NCBI RefSeq assembly: GCF_011694515.1
Contig: NZ_CP050192.1
Span: 1,336,449 to 1,400,448 of the forward strand
Length of the DNA: 64,000 bases
Reading direction: 5' to 3'
Source of the DNA: Mycobacterium sp. DL592
Lineage (GTDB): Bacteria; Actinomycetota; Actinomycetes; Mycobacteriales; Mycobacteriaceae
Shown here: positions 30,191 to 38,552 of the stretch, one piece after another
Layout of the letters: each line of letters begins with the position of its first letter
Numbering within the stretch: position 1 is the first letter of the stretch
Notes under the pieces: generated by a model
Seen by the model: the letters and a program-made list of their open reading frames with translations, nothing else
Database searches by the model: none
What the model was told of the DNA's origin: nothing
Program-made: the position numbers and the translations under genes

Positions 30191-30958
30191 GTGCGAATCA
30201 CCGTCCTCGGTTGCTCCGGCAGTGTTGTCGGGCCTGATTCGCCGGCGTCCGGCTATCTGCTGACCGCGCCGGACACTCCGCCGCTCGTCCTGGACTTCGG
30301 CGGCGGCGTGATGGGGGCGCTGCAGCGCTACGCCGACCCCAACGACGTCCACGTCCTGCTGTCGCACCTGCACGCCGACCACTGCCTGGATCTGCCGGGC
30401 CTGTTCGTGTGGCGCCGCTACCACCCGACACCGGCCAAGGGCCGCGGCATCATGTACGGCCCGAGTGACACCTGGTCGCGGCTGGCAGCGGCGTCCGCAC
30501 CGATGGGTGGGGAACTCGACGACTTCTCCGACATCTTCGAGGTCCGGCACTGGCAGGACGGCTCGCCCGTGACGTTCGGCGCGCTGACCGTCCTCCCGCG
30601 GTTGGTCACCCATCCGACCGAGTCTTTCGGGATGCGCATCACCGACCCGTCCGGGGCGACGCTGGTCTACAGCGGCGACACCGGGGTGTGCGAGTCGCTG
30701 GTCGAACTGGCCACCGGCGCCGACGTGTTCCTGTGCGAGGCGTCGTGGACCCACGCACCCGAACGGCCCCCGCATCTGCACCTGTCCGGCACGGAAGCGG
30801 GCCGAATGGCCAAGCTGGCCGGGGTCGGGGAGCTGCTGCTCACCCACATCCCGCCGTGGACATCGCGGGAGGACGTCATCAGCGAGGCCAAGGCCGAGTT
30901 CGACGGCCCGGTGCACGCGGTGGTCTGCGGGGAGAGCATCGAGATCCGCCGGCACTGA
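30191..30958 (+). CDS. Metallo-beta-lactamase-fold cAMP phosphodiesterase (Rv1339)
   Basis: 255 residues. Metal motif SHLHADHCLDL with HxHxDH, a second ligand region in YSGDTGVCE, and the closing His in LLLTHIPPW. Rv1339 has been shown to hydrolyse cAMP as an atypical class II phosphodiesterase, so this protein probably counters the cyclase at 6250 and others. The GTG at 30191 fits the pattern CAAGCT plus seven bases; a GTG two codons upstream (30185) is the alternative. Confidence 0.9.
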   Translation: MRITVLGCSGSVVGPDSPASGYLLTAPDTPPLVLDFGGGVMGALQRYADPNDVHVLLSHLHADHCLDLPGLFVWRRYHPTPAKGRGIMYGPSDTWSRLAAASAPMGGELDDFSDIFEVRHWQDGSPVTFGALTVLPRLVTHPTESFGMRITDPSGATLVYSGDTGVCESLVELATGADVFLCEASWTHAPERPPHLHLSGTEAGRMAKLAGVGELLLTHIPPWTSREDVISEAKAEFDGPVHAVVCGESIEIRRH

Positions 30959-30965
30959 CAGGCGC

Positions 30966-30971
30966 TAGGGT
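30966..30971 (+). promoter_or_regulatory. -10 element TAGGGT of rph, leaderless
   Basis: TAGGGT, six bases, then GTG at 30978. It lies just past the stop of the phosphodiesterase gene, so rph-rdgB can be transcribed on their own. Confidence 0.55.
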
Positions 30972-30977
30972 TGCCAG

Positions 30978-31757
30978 GTGTCACGACGACAAGACGGCAG
31001 GCTTGACGACGAGCTGCGCCCGGTAACGATCACCCGCGGCTTCACGTCCCATCCCGCAGGCTCGGTACTCATCACCTTCGGCGAGACCCGCGTCATGTGC
31101 ACGGCCAGTGTCACCGAGGGTGTCCCGCGTTGGCGCAAGGGCTCGGGGGAGGGCTGGCTGACCGCCGAGTACGCGATGCTGCCCGGTGCCACCCACACCC
31201 GCTCGGACCGCGAGTCGGTCAAGGGCCGCCTCGGCGGGCGCACTCAGGAGATCAGCAGGCTGATCGGGCGCTCACTGCGCGCCTGCATCGACCTGAAAGC
31301 GTTGGGGGAGAACACCATCGCCATCGACTGCGACGTGCTGCAGGCCGACGGCGGTACCCGCACCGCGGCGATCACCGGTGCCTACGTAGCTCTCTCGGAT
31401 GCCGTCACCTACCTGGCCGCCGCCGGCAAGCTGTCGGATCCCAAACCGCTGTCGTGCGCCATCTCGGCGATCAGCGTCGGCGTGGTGGACGGCCGGGTGC
31501 GGGTCGATCTTCCCTACGAGGAGGACTCGCGCGCCGAGGTCGATATGAACGTGGTGGCCACCGACACCGGGACGCTGGTGGAGATCCAGGGCACCGGCGA
31601 GGGCGCGACGTTCCCGCGCACCACACTGGACAAGATGCTCGATGCCGCGCTGGCGGCCTGCGAGACGCTGTTCGCGGTGCAGCGTGAGGCGTTGGAGCTG
31701 CCGTACCCCGGGGTGCTGCCCGACGGGCCGACACCGAAGAAGGCGTTCGGAAGCTGA
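30978..31757 (+). CDS. rph: Ribonuclease PH
   Basis: 259 residues. Phosphorolytic 3'-5' exoribonuclease trimming tRNA 3' ends. Typical blocks: the opening [37 protein letters not shown] with phosphate-binding arginines, and [16 protein letters not shown] with the catalytic Asp. Homologue of RphA (Rv1340). Followed after 11 bases by rdgB. Confidence 0.95.
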   Translation: MSRRQDGRLDDELRPVTITRGFTSHPAGSVLITFGETRVMCTASVTEGVPRWRKGSGEGWLTAEYAMLPGATHTRSDRESVKGRLGGRTQEISRLIGRSLRACIDLKALGENTIAIDCDVLQADGGTRTAAITGAYVALSDAVTYLAAAGKLSDPKPLSCAISAISVGVVDGRVRVDLPYEEDSRAEVDMNVVATDTGTLVEIQGTGEGATFPRTTLDKMLDAALAACETLFAVQREALELPYPGVLPDGPTPKKAFGS

Positions 31758-31768
31758 CGTCCGGGTTC

Positions 31769-32380
31769 ATGACGCGCCTGTTGGTCGCCAGCCGCAACCG
31801 CAAGAAGCTGGCCGAACTGCACCGGGTTCTCGATGCCGCCGGCGTCTCGGGACTGACGCTGGTCTCTCTCGACGACGTGCCCGCCTTCGACGAGGCGCCC
31901 GAGACGGGTGCCACCTTCGAGGACAACGCCCTGGCCAAGGCGCGGGACGCCTTCGCGGCCACCGGTCTGCCTGCGGTCGCCGACGACTCGGGCCTGGCGG
32001 TCGACGCCCTCAACGGCATGCCCGGCGTGCTGTCGGCGCGATGGGCCGGACGCCACGGTGACGACGTCGCCAACTATGAACTGCTGCTGTCACAGCTGCG
32101 CGACGTGCCCGACGAACGGCGCTCGGCGGCGTTCGTGTCGGCCTGCGCGCTGGTGCACGGCCCCGGACCGGACGACCACACCGTGGTGCGCGGCCAGTGG
32201 CCCGGCGTCATCGCCCGCGAGCCCCGCGGTGCGGGCGGATTCGGCTACGACCCGATCTTCGTACCGCAGGGCGAGACCCGCAGTGCGGCCGAGCTGAGTC
32301 CCACTGAGAAGGACGCGGTTTCCCACCGCGGACGTGCATTGACGCTGCTGTTGCCCGCGCTGCGCGCGCTGGCCGGCTGA
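31769..32380 (+). CDS. rdgB: RdgB/HAM1 non-canonical purine NTP pyrophosphatase
   Basis: 203 residues. Removes ITP, dITP and XTP from the nucleotide pool. The opening LLVASRNRKKLAEL (S/TxNxxK), FEDNALAKARDA, VADDSGLAVDAL with the catalytic Asp, and GAGGFGYDPIFVP are all intact. Homologue of Rv1341. Last gene of the clpS-to-rdgB run. Confidence 0.95.
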   Translation: MTRLLVASRNRKKLAELHRVLDAAGVSGLTLVSLDDVPAFDEAPETGATFEDNALAKARDAFAATGLPAVADDSGLAVDALNGMPGVLSARWAGRHGDDVANYELLLSQLRDVPDERRSAAFVSACALVHGPGPDDHTVVRGQWPGVIAREPRGAGGFGYDPIFVPQGETRSAAELSPTEKDAVSHRGRALTLLLPALRALAG

Positions 32381-32430
32381 CACTGTCGTCGGCAATTTGT
32401 CTAGCGCATCTAATGTGTCATGATGCTGGC

Positions 32431-33900
32431 GTGGGTCGTCATTCGGTCCGGGCGACGCACCCCGGTGTTCTGATCGCGGTCCTGGCGGCCGCCGGCATCG
32501 CGGTGTCGTTGACCCAGACCCTGATGATCCCGCTGATCCCCGAGCTGCCGGCTCTGTTGAACACCAGCCCGTCGAATGCGTCCTGGACGATCACCGTCAC
32601 GCTGCTGACGGCCGTGGTGGCCACGCCGGTGTTCGGCCGCCTGGGTGACATGCACGGCCCCAAGCCGATGCTGATGATCTGTGCGGGCACCATGGCGGCC
32701 GGTTCACTGCTGGCCGCGGCCACCAGCTCGCTGGTGCCGTTCATCATCGGGCGCGGATTGCAGGGCATGAGCCTACCGATCATTCCGCTGGCCATCAGTG
32801 TGCTGCGCTCGGCGCTGCCCGTAGATCGGGTCGGCCCGGCCATGGGACTGATCAGCTCATCGCTCGGCGTCGGTGGCGCGCTGGGCCTGCCGCTGTCGGC
32901 GGTGGTGGCCCAGATGGCCGACTGGCACACGTTGTTCTGGGGCGCCGGCGTTCTCGGCATCCTGGCGGTGGTGCTATTTCACTTCCTGGTGCCCGACATC
33001 CCGGCCAGCTCGCCGGACAAGTTCGACCCCCTTGGCACCGTGCTGCTCGCGATCGCGTTGGTGACCCTGCTGCTGCCGATCTCCAAGGGGTCGACGTGGG
33101 GGTGGACGAGTTCGACCACGCTGTCACTGTTTGCCGTCTCGTTGGTGGTGTTCGGCGTCTTCGCCCGCTGGCAGTTCCGCACTCCGTCACCGATCGTCGA
33201 TCTCCGGACCACGCTGCGGCGCCCGGTGTTGACCACCAACATCGCGGCGGTGCTGGTGTGTTTCTCGATGTTCGCGTTCGGGCTGGTAGCCCCGCAGGTG
33301 CTCGAACTGCCCACCGGGACCGGGCACGGCCTGGGGCAGTCGATGGTGCAGGCCGGTCTGTGGCTGGCCCCGGGCGGGCTCGCGATGATGCTTGCGTCCC
33401 CGGTGGCGGCCCGGATGGCCGGGCGTCGCGGTCCCAAGTTCACTCTGGTCTGCGGCTCGGCGATCATCGGGCTCGCCTACCTGGCTGCGCTGTGGCTGAT
33501 CGCCAGCCCTGCCGCGGTGATGGTGGTCAACATCGCCATCAGCCTCGGGGTGGGCTTCGCGTACTCGTCGTTGCCGGCGCTGATCAACGCCAACGTGCCC
33601 ATGTCGGAAACGGCCGCCGCCAACGGGATCAACGCTCTGGCACGGTCATTGGGCACGTCGGTGTCCAGCGCGGTGATCGGTGTGGTGCTGGCGACGATGA
33701 CGATCAGCTACGCCGGGCACACCGTGCCGTCACTGCACGGTCTGCGCACCGCGCTGCTGATCGCAGCCGGTGTCGCGGCGCTGGCCGCGGTCATCGCGAT
33801 GACGATCCCCGCCGCGGCCGATCTGGACGACGACGTCGCCGCAGACGACTGGCCGGCCGACGAGGCCGAGCTGACCGACGGCCCCTTGGTCAGAGGTTGA
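32431..33900 (+). CDS. MFS drug exporter, DHA2/EmrB type
   Basis: 489 residues with about fourteen hydrophobic helices, the layout of QacA/EmrB proton-driven drug exporters. The loop after helix 2 reads GRLGDMHGPKPML, a motif A variant, and GLPLSAVVAQMADWHTLFW sits where motif C/helix 5-6 is expected. The GTG at 32431 is preceded by CATGAT at six bases, so leaderless expression is likely. Substrate unknown. The 3' end overlaps the convergent DUF3817 gene by 11 bases. Not part of the M. tuberculosis order as I recall it. Confidence 0.82.
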   Translation: MGRHSVRATHPGVLIAVLAAAGIAVSLTQTLMIPLIPELPALLNTSPSNASWTITVTLLTAVVATPVFGRLGDMHGPKPMLMICAGTMAAGSLLAAATSSLVPFIIGRGLQGMSLPIIPLAISVLRSALPVDRVGPAMGLISSSLGVGGALGLPLSAVVAQMADWHTLFWGAGVLGILAVVLFHFLVPDIPASSPDKFDPLGTVLLAIALVTLLLPISKGSTWGWTSSTTLSLFAVSLVVFGVFARWQFRTPSPIVDLRTTLRRPVLTTNIAAVLVCFSMFAFGLVAPQVLELPTGTGHGLGQSMVQAGLWLAPGGLAMMLASPVAARMAGRRGPKFTLVCGSAIIGLAYLAALWLIASPAAVMVVNIAISLGVGFAYSSLPALINANVPMSETAAANGINALARSLGTSVSSAVIGVVLATMTISYAGHTVPSLHGLRTALLIAAGVAALAAVIAMTIPAAADLDDDVAADDWPADEAELTDGPLVRG

Positions 33901-34249
33901 GGCGGGCCTTGAGCTCGCGGGTCTGAACCTGCTCGACGATGATGCCGAGCAGCGGGATGGTGCCGGCCAGCAGGACCCCGATGGTCTTGGCGATCGGCCA
34001 GCGCACCTTGACCGCCAGGTTCGCGGTGAACAGCAGGTAGATGAAGTAGACCCAGCCGTGCACCACACCGATCCATGTCGGCGGGTTGTCCACCTTCACG
34101 ATGTACTTCATCACCATCTCGTAGCACAGCGCGATCAGCCAGATGCCCGTCGTCCACGCCATCACCCGGTAGCCGTTGAGCGCGCTGCGGATCTTCTCGA
34201 TCGGCACGGTCGGCTGGGTGTGGGCTTCCGGGGTGTCGGGTGCGCTCAT
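33890..34249 (-). CDS. DUF3817 membrane protein (Rv1342c type)
   Basis: 119 residues, three membrane helices (VMAWTTGIWLIALCYEMVMK, GWVYFIYLLFTANLAVKV, TIGVLLAGTIPLLGIIVEQ). Paralogue of the protein at 10679-11065. ATGA overlap with lprD upstream, so both are made from one mRNA, as for Rv1343c-Rv1342c. Confidence 0.87.
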   Translation of the reverse strand: MSAPDTPEAHTQPTVPIEKIRSALNGYRVMAWTTGIWLIALCYEMVMKYIVKVDNPPTWIGVVHGWVYFIYLLFTANLAVKVRWPIAKTIGVLLAGTIPLLGIIVEQVQTRELKARLNL

Positions 34250-34635
34250 GTAGTCGTCCTGTTCTGGTGGTGGTCCTCGGCCTTGTCGGCTTCGGCGAGC
34301 TCGGCGAGATAGGCGTTGTATTCGCGCATCACCGGATCATCGGATTCTGTTGAGGCCGTGGGACGTTCGGGGAGAAGTCCGGCGGGAATCTCGGTGACGG
34401 CGTCGGTGGACGACGGTAGGGTGGGCGGTGCCTGTTCGTAGCGGACGAACTTGCGGTAGGCGTACACACAGAACCCCGCGAACATGGGCCATTGCAGGGC
34501 GTATCCGAGGTTCTGGAAGGAGCCCGACGTCGACTCGTAGCGGGTCCATTGCCACCAGCCCAGAGCCAGGCAGCCGCAGGCGGCGACGATCACCAAGGCG
34601 ATCAGCGCAAACCTGTTGCGGCGGGTCGTGGACAC
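34246..34635 (-). CDS. lprD: LprD-like membrane lipoprotein
   Basis: 129 residues. One N-terminal hydrophobic segment with the lipobox-like VIVAACGCLALGWWQW, a second hydrophobic stretch at about 45-65, and an acidic C-terminus. It matches the short Rv1343c/LprD family; function unknown. GTG start at 34635 with a leaderless -10 box. From memory it is the last gene of the conserved M. tuberculosis block; the genes to the right differ from that genome. Confidence 0.8.
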   Translation of the reverse strand: MSTTRRNRFALIALVIVAACGCLALGWWQWTRYESTSGSFQNLGYALQWPMFAGFCVYAYRKFVRYEQAPPTLPSSTDAVTEIPAGLLPERPTASTESDDPVMREYNAYLAELAEADKAEDHHQNRTTT

Positions 34636-34641
34636 ACCACG

Positions 34642-34647
34642 ACGGTA
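34642..34647 (-). promoter_or_regulatory. -10 element TACCGT of lprD, leaderless
   Basis: Minus-strand TACCGT, six bases, then GTG at 34635: the same hexamer and spacing as upstream of pncB. Confidence 0.5.
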
Positions 34648-34716
34648 CCGTGCCAGGGGTTATGGGTTCATCAGGCCGTGACGATCAGCACTTGGGGCCG
34701 ACCCTGCGCGTCGCGA

Positions 34717-34722
34717 TAGGAT
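34717..34722 (+). promoter_or_regulatory. -10 element TAGGAT of tRNA-Leu
   Basis: TAGGAT ends ten bases before the mature tRNA 5' end, leaving a short 5' leader for RNase P. A TTGGGG about 19 bases upstream is a weak -35. Confidence 0.5.
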
Positions 34723-34732
34723 CGGCAGTCTT

Positions 34733-34819
34733 GCGGGCGTGGCGGAATTGGCATACGCGATGGCTTTAGGTGCCATTGTTCGAAAGAGCGTGAGGGTTCG
34801 AGTCCCTCCGCCCGCACCA
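34733..34819 (+). tRNA. tRNA-Leu (anticodon TAG)
   Basis: 87 bases including an encoded CCA. Acceptor stem GCGGGCG (34733-34739) pairs with CGCCCGC (34809-34815), discriminator A, then CCA at 34817-34819. The anticodon loop TTTAGGT within ATGGC/GCCAT gives TAG, reading CUA/CUN leucine codons; the T arm GGGTTCGAGTCCC and a long class II variable arm are seen. The convergent CDF gene's stop begins at the very next base, and the metal-resistance block follows, so this tRNA may have served as an integration point. Confidence 0.96.
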
Positions 34820-35869
34820 TCAGTGGGTATGGGTCGTCGCCGGGTAGGCGTGCACAAGTGCCGAGGACAACTTCGGGACGGCGTGGGTCAGGGTGTGCTC
34901 GGCTTCATGGGCGATGCGGTGCGCATCGGTGAGGCTGGTGGCGGGGTCGATGTCGAGCTCGGCATCGGCATGGAGGCGGTGACCAATCCAGCGCATCTTC
35001 ACGCTCCGCACCTCGGTGATACCGGGTTCGGCGGCGAGTGCGGCTTCCGCCGTCTCCACGAGGGCAGGGTCCACGCCGTCCATGAGGCGGCGGAACACGT
35101 CGCGTACGGCGGTACGTAGGACCGCGAGAATCGCCACGGTGATGAGCAGGCCGATGATGGGGTCGGCCAAGGGGAAGCCGAGGGCAACACCGGCGGCCCC
35201 CGCGACCACGGCAAGCGAGGTGAATCCGTCGGTGCGGGCATGCAATCCGTCGGCGATCAAGGCCGCTGAGCCGATCTGGCGACCGACGCGGATGCGGTAG
35301 ACGGCGACGAGCTCATTACCGATGAAGCCGACCAACCCGGCCGTGGCGACCCAGCCGACATGGTTGATCGGGACTGGGTTGATGAGGCGACGAATCGCTT
35401 CGATCCCGGCGACGATGGCCGACAACGTGATCATCGCGATCACAAAAAGTCCCGCAAGGTCTTCGGCTCGTCCGAAGCCGTAGGTGTAGCGACGGGTGGC
35501 GGCCTTGGTTCCGAGCGCGAACGCGATCCACAGCGGTATGGCGGTCAGGGCGTCGGAGAAGTTGTGGATGGTGTCGGCCAGCAACGCAACGGACCCGGAG
35601 AACGCCACGATCACCACTTGTGCGACGGAGGTTGCCACGAGGGCGATCAGGCTGATCTTCACCGCCCGGATGCCGGCGGCGCTGGACTCCAGGGCGCCGT
35701 CGATGCTGTCGGAGGCGTCATGGCTATGCGGGGCGAACACCTCCCGCAGCCCGGCGCCGACCTTACCGCCGCGCCCGTCATGGGTGTGGCCGTGACCATG
35801 GTCGTGACTGTGGCCGTGGTCGTGTCGGTGACCGTGGTCTGCGGTGTCGGGGCGGGCCTCGTGGGTCAT
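34820..35869 (-). CDS. CDF-family heavy-metal efflux protein, His-rich N-terminus
   Basis: 349 residues, six membrane helices. N-terminus has a histidine/aspartate/glycine tract (residues about 12-31, for example HGHSHDHGHGHTHD) for metal binding. The transport site is formed by HNFSD in helix 2 and HARTD in helix 5, with HxxxD as expected for zinc/cadmium exporters, and a C-terminal ferredoxin-like cytosolic domain. Expressed from the SmtB-like repressor gene upstream by an ATGA overlap. Its stop abuts the tRNA-Leu 3' end. Confidence 0.92.
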   Translation of the reverse strand: MTHEARPDTADHGHRHDHGHSHDHGHGHTHDGRGGKVGAGLREVFAPHSHDASDSIDGALESSAAGIRAVKISLIALVATSVAQVVIVAFSGSVALLADTIHNFSDALTAIPLWIAFALGTKAATRRYTYGFGRAEDLAGLFVIAMITLSAIVAGIEAIRRLINPVPINHVGWVATAGLVGFIGNELVAVYRIRVGRQIGSAALIADGLHARTDGFTSLAVVAGAAGVALGFPLADPIIGLLITVAILAVLRTAVRDVFRRLMDGVDPALVETAEAALAAEPGITEVRSVKMRWIGHRLHADAELDIDPATSLTDAHRIAHEAEHTLTHAVPKLSSALVHAYPATTHTH

Positions 35870-36291
35870 CGGCGGCGTTCCTTCCGTCGAGCCGGATCCG
35901 TTGCCGGATAAGTGTTCTCGGGGTGCAGGGTGGCCAGTTCTGCGGCGTCGCGGTGGTGACCGGGCACACCAGGGCCTGCGTGTTCAGCGTTGAACACCGC
36001 ATCGGTGACCAGTTGTCCGATGTGGTCGTTGTCGAGGCTGTAGAAGATCGTGGTCCCGTCGCGGCGGGTGCGGACAAGCCGCGCCATCCGCAGCTTGGCG
36101 AGGTGCTGAGACACCGAAGGGGCAGGTTTTCCGATGTGCGTGGCAAGGTCGTTGACCGACATCTCGCGGCCGGTCAAGGCCCACAACACCTGAACGCGGG
36201 TGGCATCGGCCAGCATCCGAAACACTTCGACCACCAGGTCCACCTGGTCATCGGGAAGCCGCCGGGAGCATGCCACCTTATCTGCATTCAT
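35866..36291 (-). CDS. ArsR/SmtB-type metal-sensing repressor
   Basis: 141 residues. Winged helix core MLADATRVQVLWALTG through PSVSQHLAKLRMARLVRTRRDG, followed by a C-terminal helix with an Asp/His pattern (LDNDHIGQLVTDAVFNAEH) resembling the alpha-5 zinc site of SmtB/CzrA. It should repress its own operon with the CDF exporter and let go on zinc or a similar ion. The gene is probably leaderless, and its start codon lies inside a palindrome that is the likely operator. Confidence 0.9.
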   Translation of the reverse strand: MNADKVACSRRLPDDQVDLVVEVFRMLADATRVQVLWALTGREMSVNDLATHIGKPAPSVSQHLAKLRMARLVRTRRDGTTIFYSLDNDHIGQLVTDAVFNAEHAGPGVPGHHRDAAELATLHPENTYPATDPARRKERRR

Positions 36292-36300
36292 ACGCAGATA
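36279..36300. promoter_or_regulatory. Operator palindrome TATCTGC-N8-GCAGATA at the repressor start
   Basis: Exact 7-bp inverted arms TATCTGC (36279-36285) and GCAGATA (36294-36300) separated by eight bases. The ATG of the SmtB-like gene (36289-36291) is in the middle. Arm length and spacing fit the dyad operators of ArsR/SmtB proteins, so binding would block both RNA polymerase and the transcription start. Confidence 0.75.
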
Positions 36301-36303
36301 GTA
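36298..36303 (-). promoter_or_regulatory. -10 element TACTAT of the SmtB-CDF operon, leaderless
   Basis: TACTAT on the minus strand, six bases, then ATG at 36291. The box overlaps the right arm of the palindrome by three bases. Confidence 0.6.
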
Positions 36304-36381
36304 CGGGACTAGCGCGGCCAGCGGCTAATCCGCGTCAACTTCCGCGCTTAACCAGCCAGGCCCGTAGACGGAGGCCCGGAG

Positions 36382-36819
36382 GTGCTGAGCCCGTTTTGGG
36401 TGCCGGCTGCTCGACATCGGAAGACGTCCTCATCCCCTATATCGTCGCCTTATGGCGATGCCAGCGCTGTCGAACCCGACAACTGCGGAGTTGGCCCCGG
36501 CGGCAGCTCTGTCCGGTCGCTGGGCGACGTGACGCGCCTAGCAATTCTGCGTCGCCTCGCCTGCGGCCCGGCCCGCGTCACCGACCTGGTCGATGAGGTG
36601 GGCCTAGCGCAGTCCACAGTCTCCAAACACCTTGCCTGTCTTAAGGATTGCGGTTTAGTCGAATCCGAGCCGCTTGGTCGGGCGTCGCTGTTCCGGCTCG
36701 TGCAACCCGCCGTAGTGGACCTCTTAGCCGGCGCCGAGGCAGTGCTGATGGCTACCGGCCACGTGGTCGCGGTGTGCCCGAACTACGGTGTGAGCCGCCG
36801 CCCCGCGGAGACGGTGTAG
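36382..36819 (+). CDS. ArsR-family (CmtR-like) metal repressor, probably frameshifted
   Basis: As annotated, 145 residues from GTG 36382 with GGAGG at 36370-36374. The winged-helix domain (SLGDVTRLAILRRLACG to LVESEPLGRASLFRL) is intact and has CmtR-like cysteines in LACLKDCGLV and VVAVCPNYG. The first about 45 residues look unrelated to the family. In another frame, ATG 36453 encodes MAMPALSNPTTAELAPAAAL, a normal family N-terminus, which joins the domain if one T is restored near 36511 (CTGTCC to CTGTTCC). So this is either a recent one-base deletion, a sequencing error, or a gene rescued by the upstream start. It precedes a heavy-metal transporter by one overlapping base. Confidence 0.75.
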   Translation: MLSPFWVPAARHRKTSSSPISSPYGDASAVEPDNCGVGPGGSSVRSLGDVTRLAILRRLACGPARVTDLVDEVGLAQSTVSKHLACLKDCGLVESEPLGRASLFRLVQPAVVDLLAGAEAVLMATGHVVAVCPNYGVSRRPAETV

Positions 36820-37505
36820 TGGCCACCCGCGGCCAGGCAGTGCCCCAGATGCCCGAGGCCGACCGCCGTAAGGTGCTGACGCGGAGAATCCGGCTGCTGG
36901 TGACTGCAACGATCACCTACAACATCATCGAAGCTGCGGTCGCACTTACTGCGGGCACCCGCGCGTCCTCGACCGCGCTCATCGGCTTCGGCCTGGACTC
37001 CCTTGTCGAGGTCGCCTCGGCGGCAGCGGTCGCCTGGCAGTTCTCCGGGCGTGACCATGAGGCGCGGGAGAAAGCCGCCCTACGGATCATCGCCTTCTCC
37101 TTTTTCGGTCTGGCCCTCTATGTCAGTGTCGAATCGCTGCGCTCTCTCTTGGGCTTTGCCGAGCCACGGCATTCCAGCATCGGCATCGCACTGGCCGCCG
37201 TCAGCCTCGTCGTCATGCCGGTGTTGGCATGGGCCCAACGGCGCACGGGACGTGAACTCGGTTCGCGCTCAGCGGTCGCGGACTCCAAGCAGACCTTGTT
37301 GTGCACGTACTTGTCGGCGGTGCTGCTTGTCGGGCTGTTACTGAACATCCTGTTCGGCTGGTCTTGGGCCGACCCCATCGCCGCGCTGGTGATCGCTGCT
37401 GTCGCAATCCGAGAGGGGCGCGAGGCGTGGAAAGGTGAGAACTGCTGCGCGCCGGTGATGCCTACCAAGACCGACGACGACGGGTGCGGGTGCTGCGATT
37501 CCTGA
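36819..37505 (+). CDS. CDF-like cation transporter with Cys-rich tail
   Basis: 228 residues with about five or six membrane helices. The segment GFGLDSLVEVASAAAVAW carries the Asp/Glu metal site of this short CDF branch, and SAVADSKQTLLCTYLS a second Asp/Cys site. The C-terminus NCCAPVMPTKTDDDGCGCCDS is rich in cysteine, apt for Cd or Pb. GTG 36819 overlaps the repressor stop (TAGTG), so they form a sensor-exporter pair parallel to the one at 34820-36291. The metal is inferred. Confidence 0.85.
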   Translation: MATRGQAVPQMPEADRRKVLTRRIRLLVTATITYNIIEAAVALTAGTRASSTALIGFGLDSLVEVASAAAVAWQFSGRDHEAREKAALRIIAFSFFGLALYVSVESLRSLLGFAEPRHSSIGIALAAVSLVVMPVLAWAQRRTGRELGSRSAVADSKQTLLCTYLSAVLLVGLLLNILFGWSWADPIAALVIAAVAIREGREAWKGENCCAPVMPTKTDDDGCGCCDS

Positions 37506-37583
37506 TCACGCCGGTCGGGTTCGCGGATGCGCACGGCGGGGCTGTCAGTGGCCGCCAACGGACCGGATGCGTCATCATGGTGG

Positions 37584-38321
37584 TTATGCGGAGTCGCTGA
37601 GGTCTTCGTGGGGAACGACGACGTCGTCGGCGTCGGCGGCAACATCGGGGAAGAGGGTGACGATCAGCGCCAAACCGACTAAGGCACCGATGATTTGGGC
37701 AGCGACGAACCCTGGCGCTGAGCGTGGTGCGATGCCGGCGAAGGTGTCCGAGAACATCCGGCCGATCGTCACGGCGGGGTTCGCGAATGAGGTGGAGCTG
37801 GTGAACCAGTAAGCGGCGCCGATGTAGGCGCCAACGGCGGCGGCCGAGAGCGCGGCGCGACCGGTGCGCGCCAGCGCGAATATCAAGGCGATGAGTCCAG
37901 CGGTGGCTACCACTTCACCGACCAGGTGCCCGGTGGTGATGCGCTCTTTGGTGGCGATCTCGAAGACCTGCCGGTCGAACATCAGGTTGGCTAGCCACGA
38001 GCCAGCGATGGCACCGGCGATCTGTGCCGCTGTGTAGGCGATCGCGTCCCCAGCATGTATCCCGGTGCCTGCCCGCCGACCCAGCAGCCAGTCGGATGCG
38101 GTGACGACCGGGTTGAAATGAGCTCCGGAGACCGGGCCGAACAGCAGGATCAGTACCGCCAATCCGAAGACCGTGGCCGTCGAGTTCTCGAGGAGCTGCA
38201 GCCCGATATCGTGCGGGGACAACTGGGCGGCAGCGATGCCAGATCCCACCACGACCGTGACCAGTAGGCCGCTGCCTACGAACTCGGCCAGCGCCCGTCG
38301 GGTAAGGGGAGCGGTGTGCAT
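37584..38321 (-). CDS. MIP/aquaglyceroporin-like channel of the ars locus
   Basis: 245 residues, six membrane helices with both half-helix motifs of the aquaporin fold: HFNPVVTA (NPV instead of NPA) and FANPAVTIGR. In some ars operons, AqpS-type channels let arsenite formed by ArsC flow out and take the place of ArsB/Acr3 pumps; no ArsB or Acr3 is seen here. The ATG at 38321 overlaps by one base the stop of a truncated arsR remnant, showing former coupling to a second arsR. The acidic C-terminal tail ends HEDLSDSA. Confidence 0.87.
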   Translation of the reverse strand: MHTAPLTRRALAEFVGSGLLVTVVVGSGIAAAQLSPHDIGLQLLENSTATVFGLAVLILLFGPVSGAHFNPVVTASDWLLGRRAGTGIHAGDAIAYTAAQIAGAIAGSWLANLMFDRQVFEIATKERITTGHLVGEVVATAGLIALIFALARTGRAALSAAAVGAYIGAAYWFTSSTSFANPAVTIGRMFSDTFAGIAPRSAPGFVAAQIIGALVGLALIVTLFPDVAADADDVVVPHEDLSDSA

Positions 38322-38413
38322 CAGCGGCTCCCACTCGGATTGCCGGAACCCAAATCTGCGGAAAGGTGTTGCAGGGCTGCGGGAACCACGCCGTAATACA
38401 CCCACGATCCTCG
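38321..38413 (-). pseudogene. C-terminal remnant of a second arsR
   Basis: The last about 30 codons before the channel gene read RGSWVYYGVVPAALQHLSAD, matching the end of the intact ArsR at 38966 (RGTWVYYWVIPSALEQLSAV). Everything upstream of this point fails to match ArsR in any frame, so the 5' part was lost. The stop overlaps the channel start in TGATG. The 38414-38552 stretch shows no gene. Confidence 0.75.
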
Positions 38414-38552
38414 AATCAAGGCGCAAACGAACATTAGGTGAGCGACGTCACGTCCTGTGTTGCTCCGGGTCGGTGCCGACGGCGTCCGCGCCACGTCGCA
38501 GTGCCGCATTAGCCGGCCTGCTGCGCTTGAATTGCCTCTCCTGGAAGCATTT

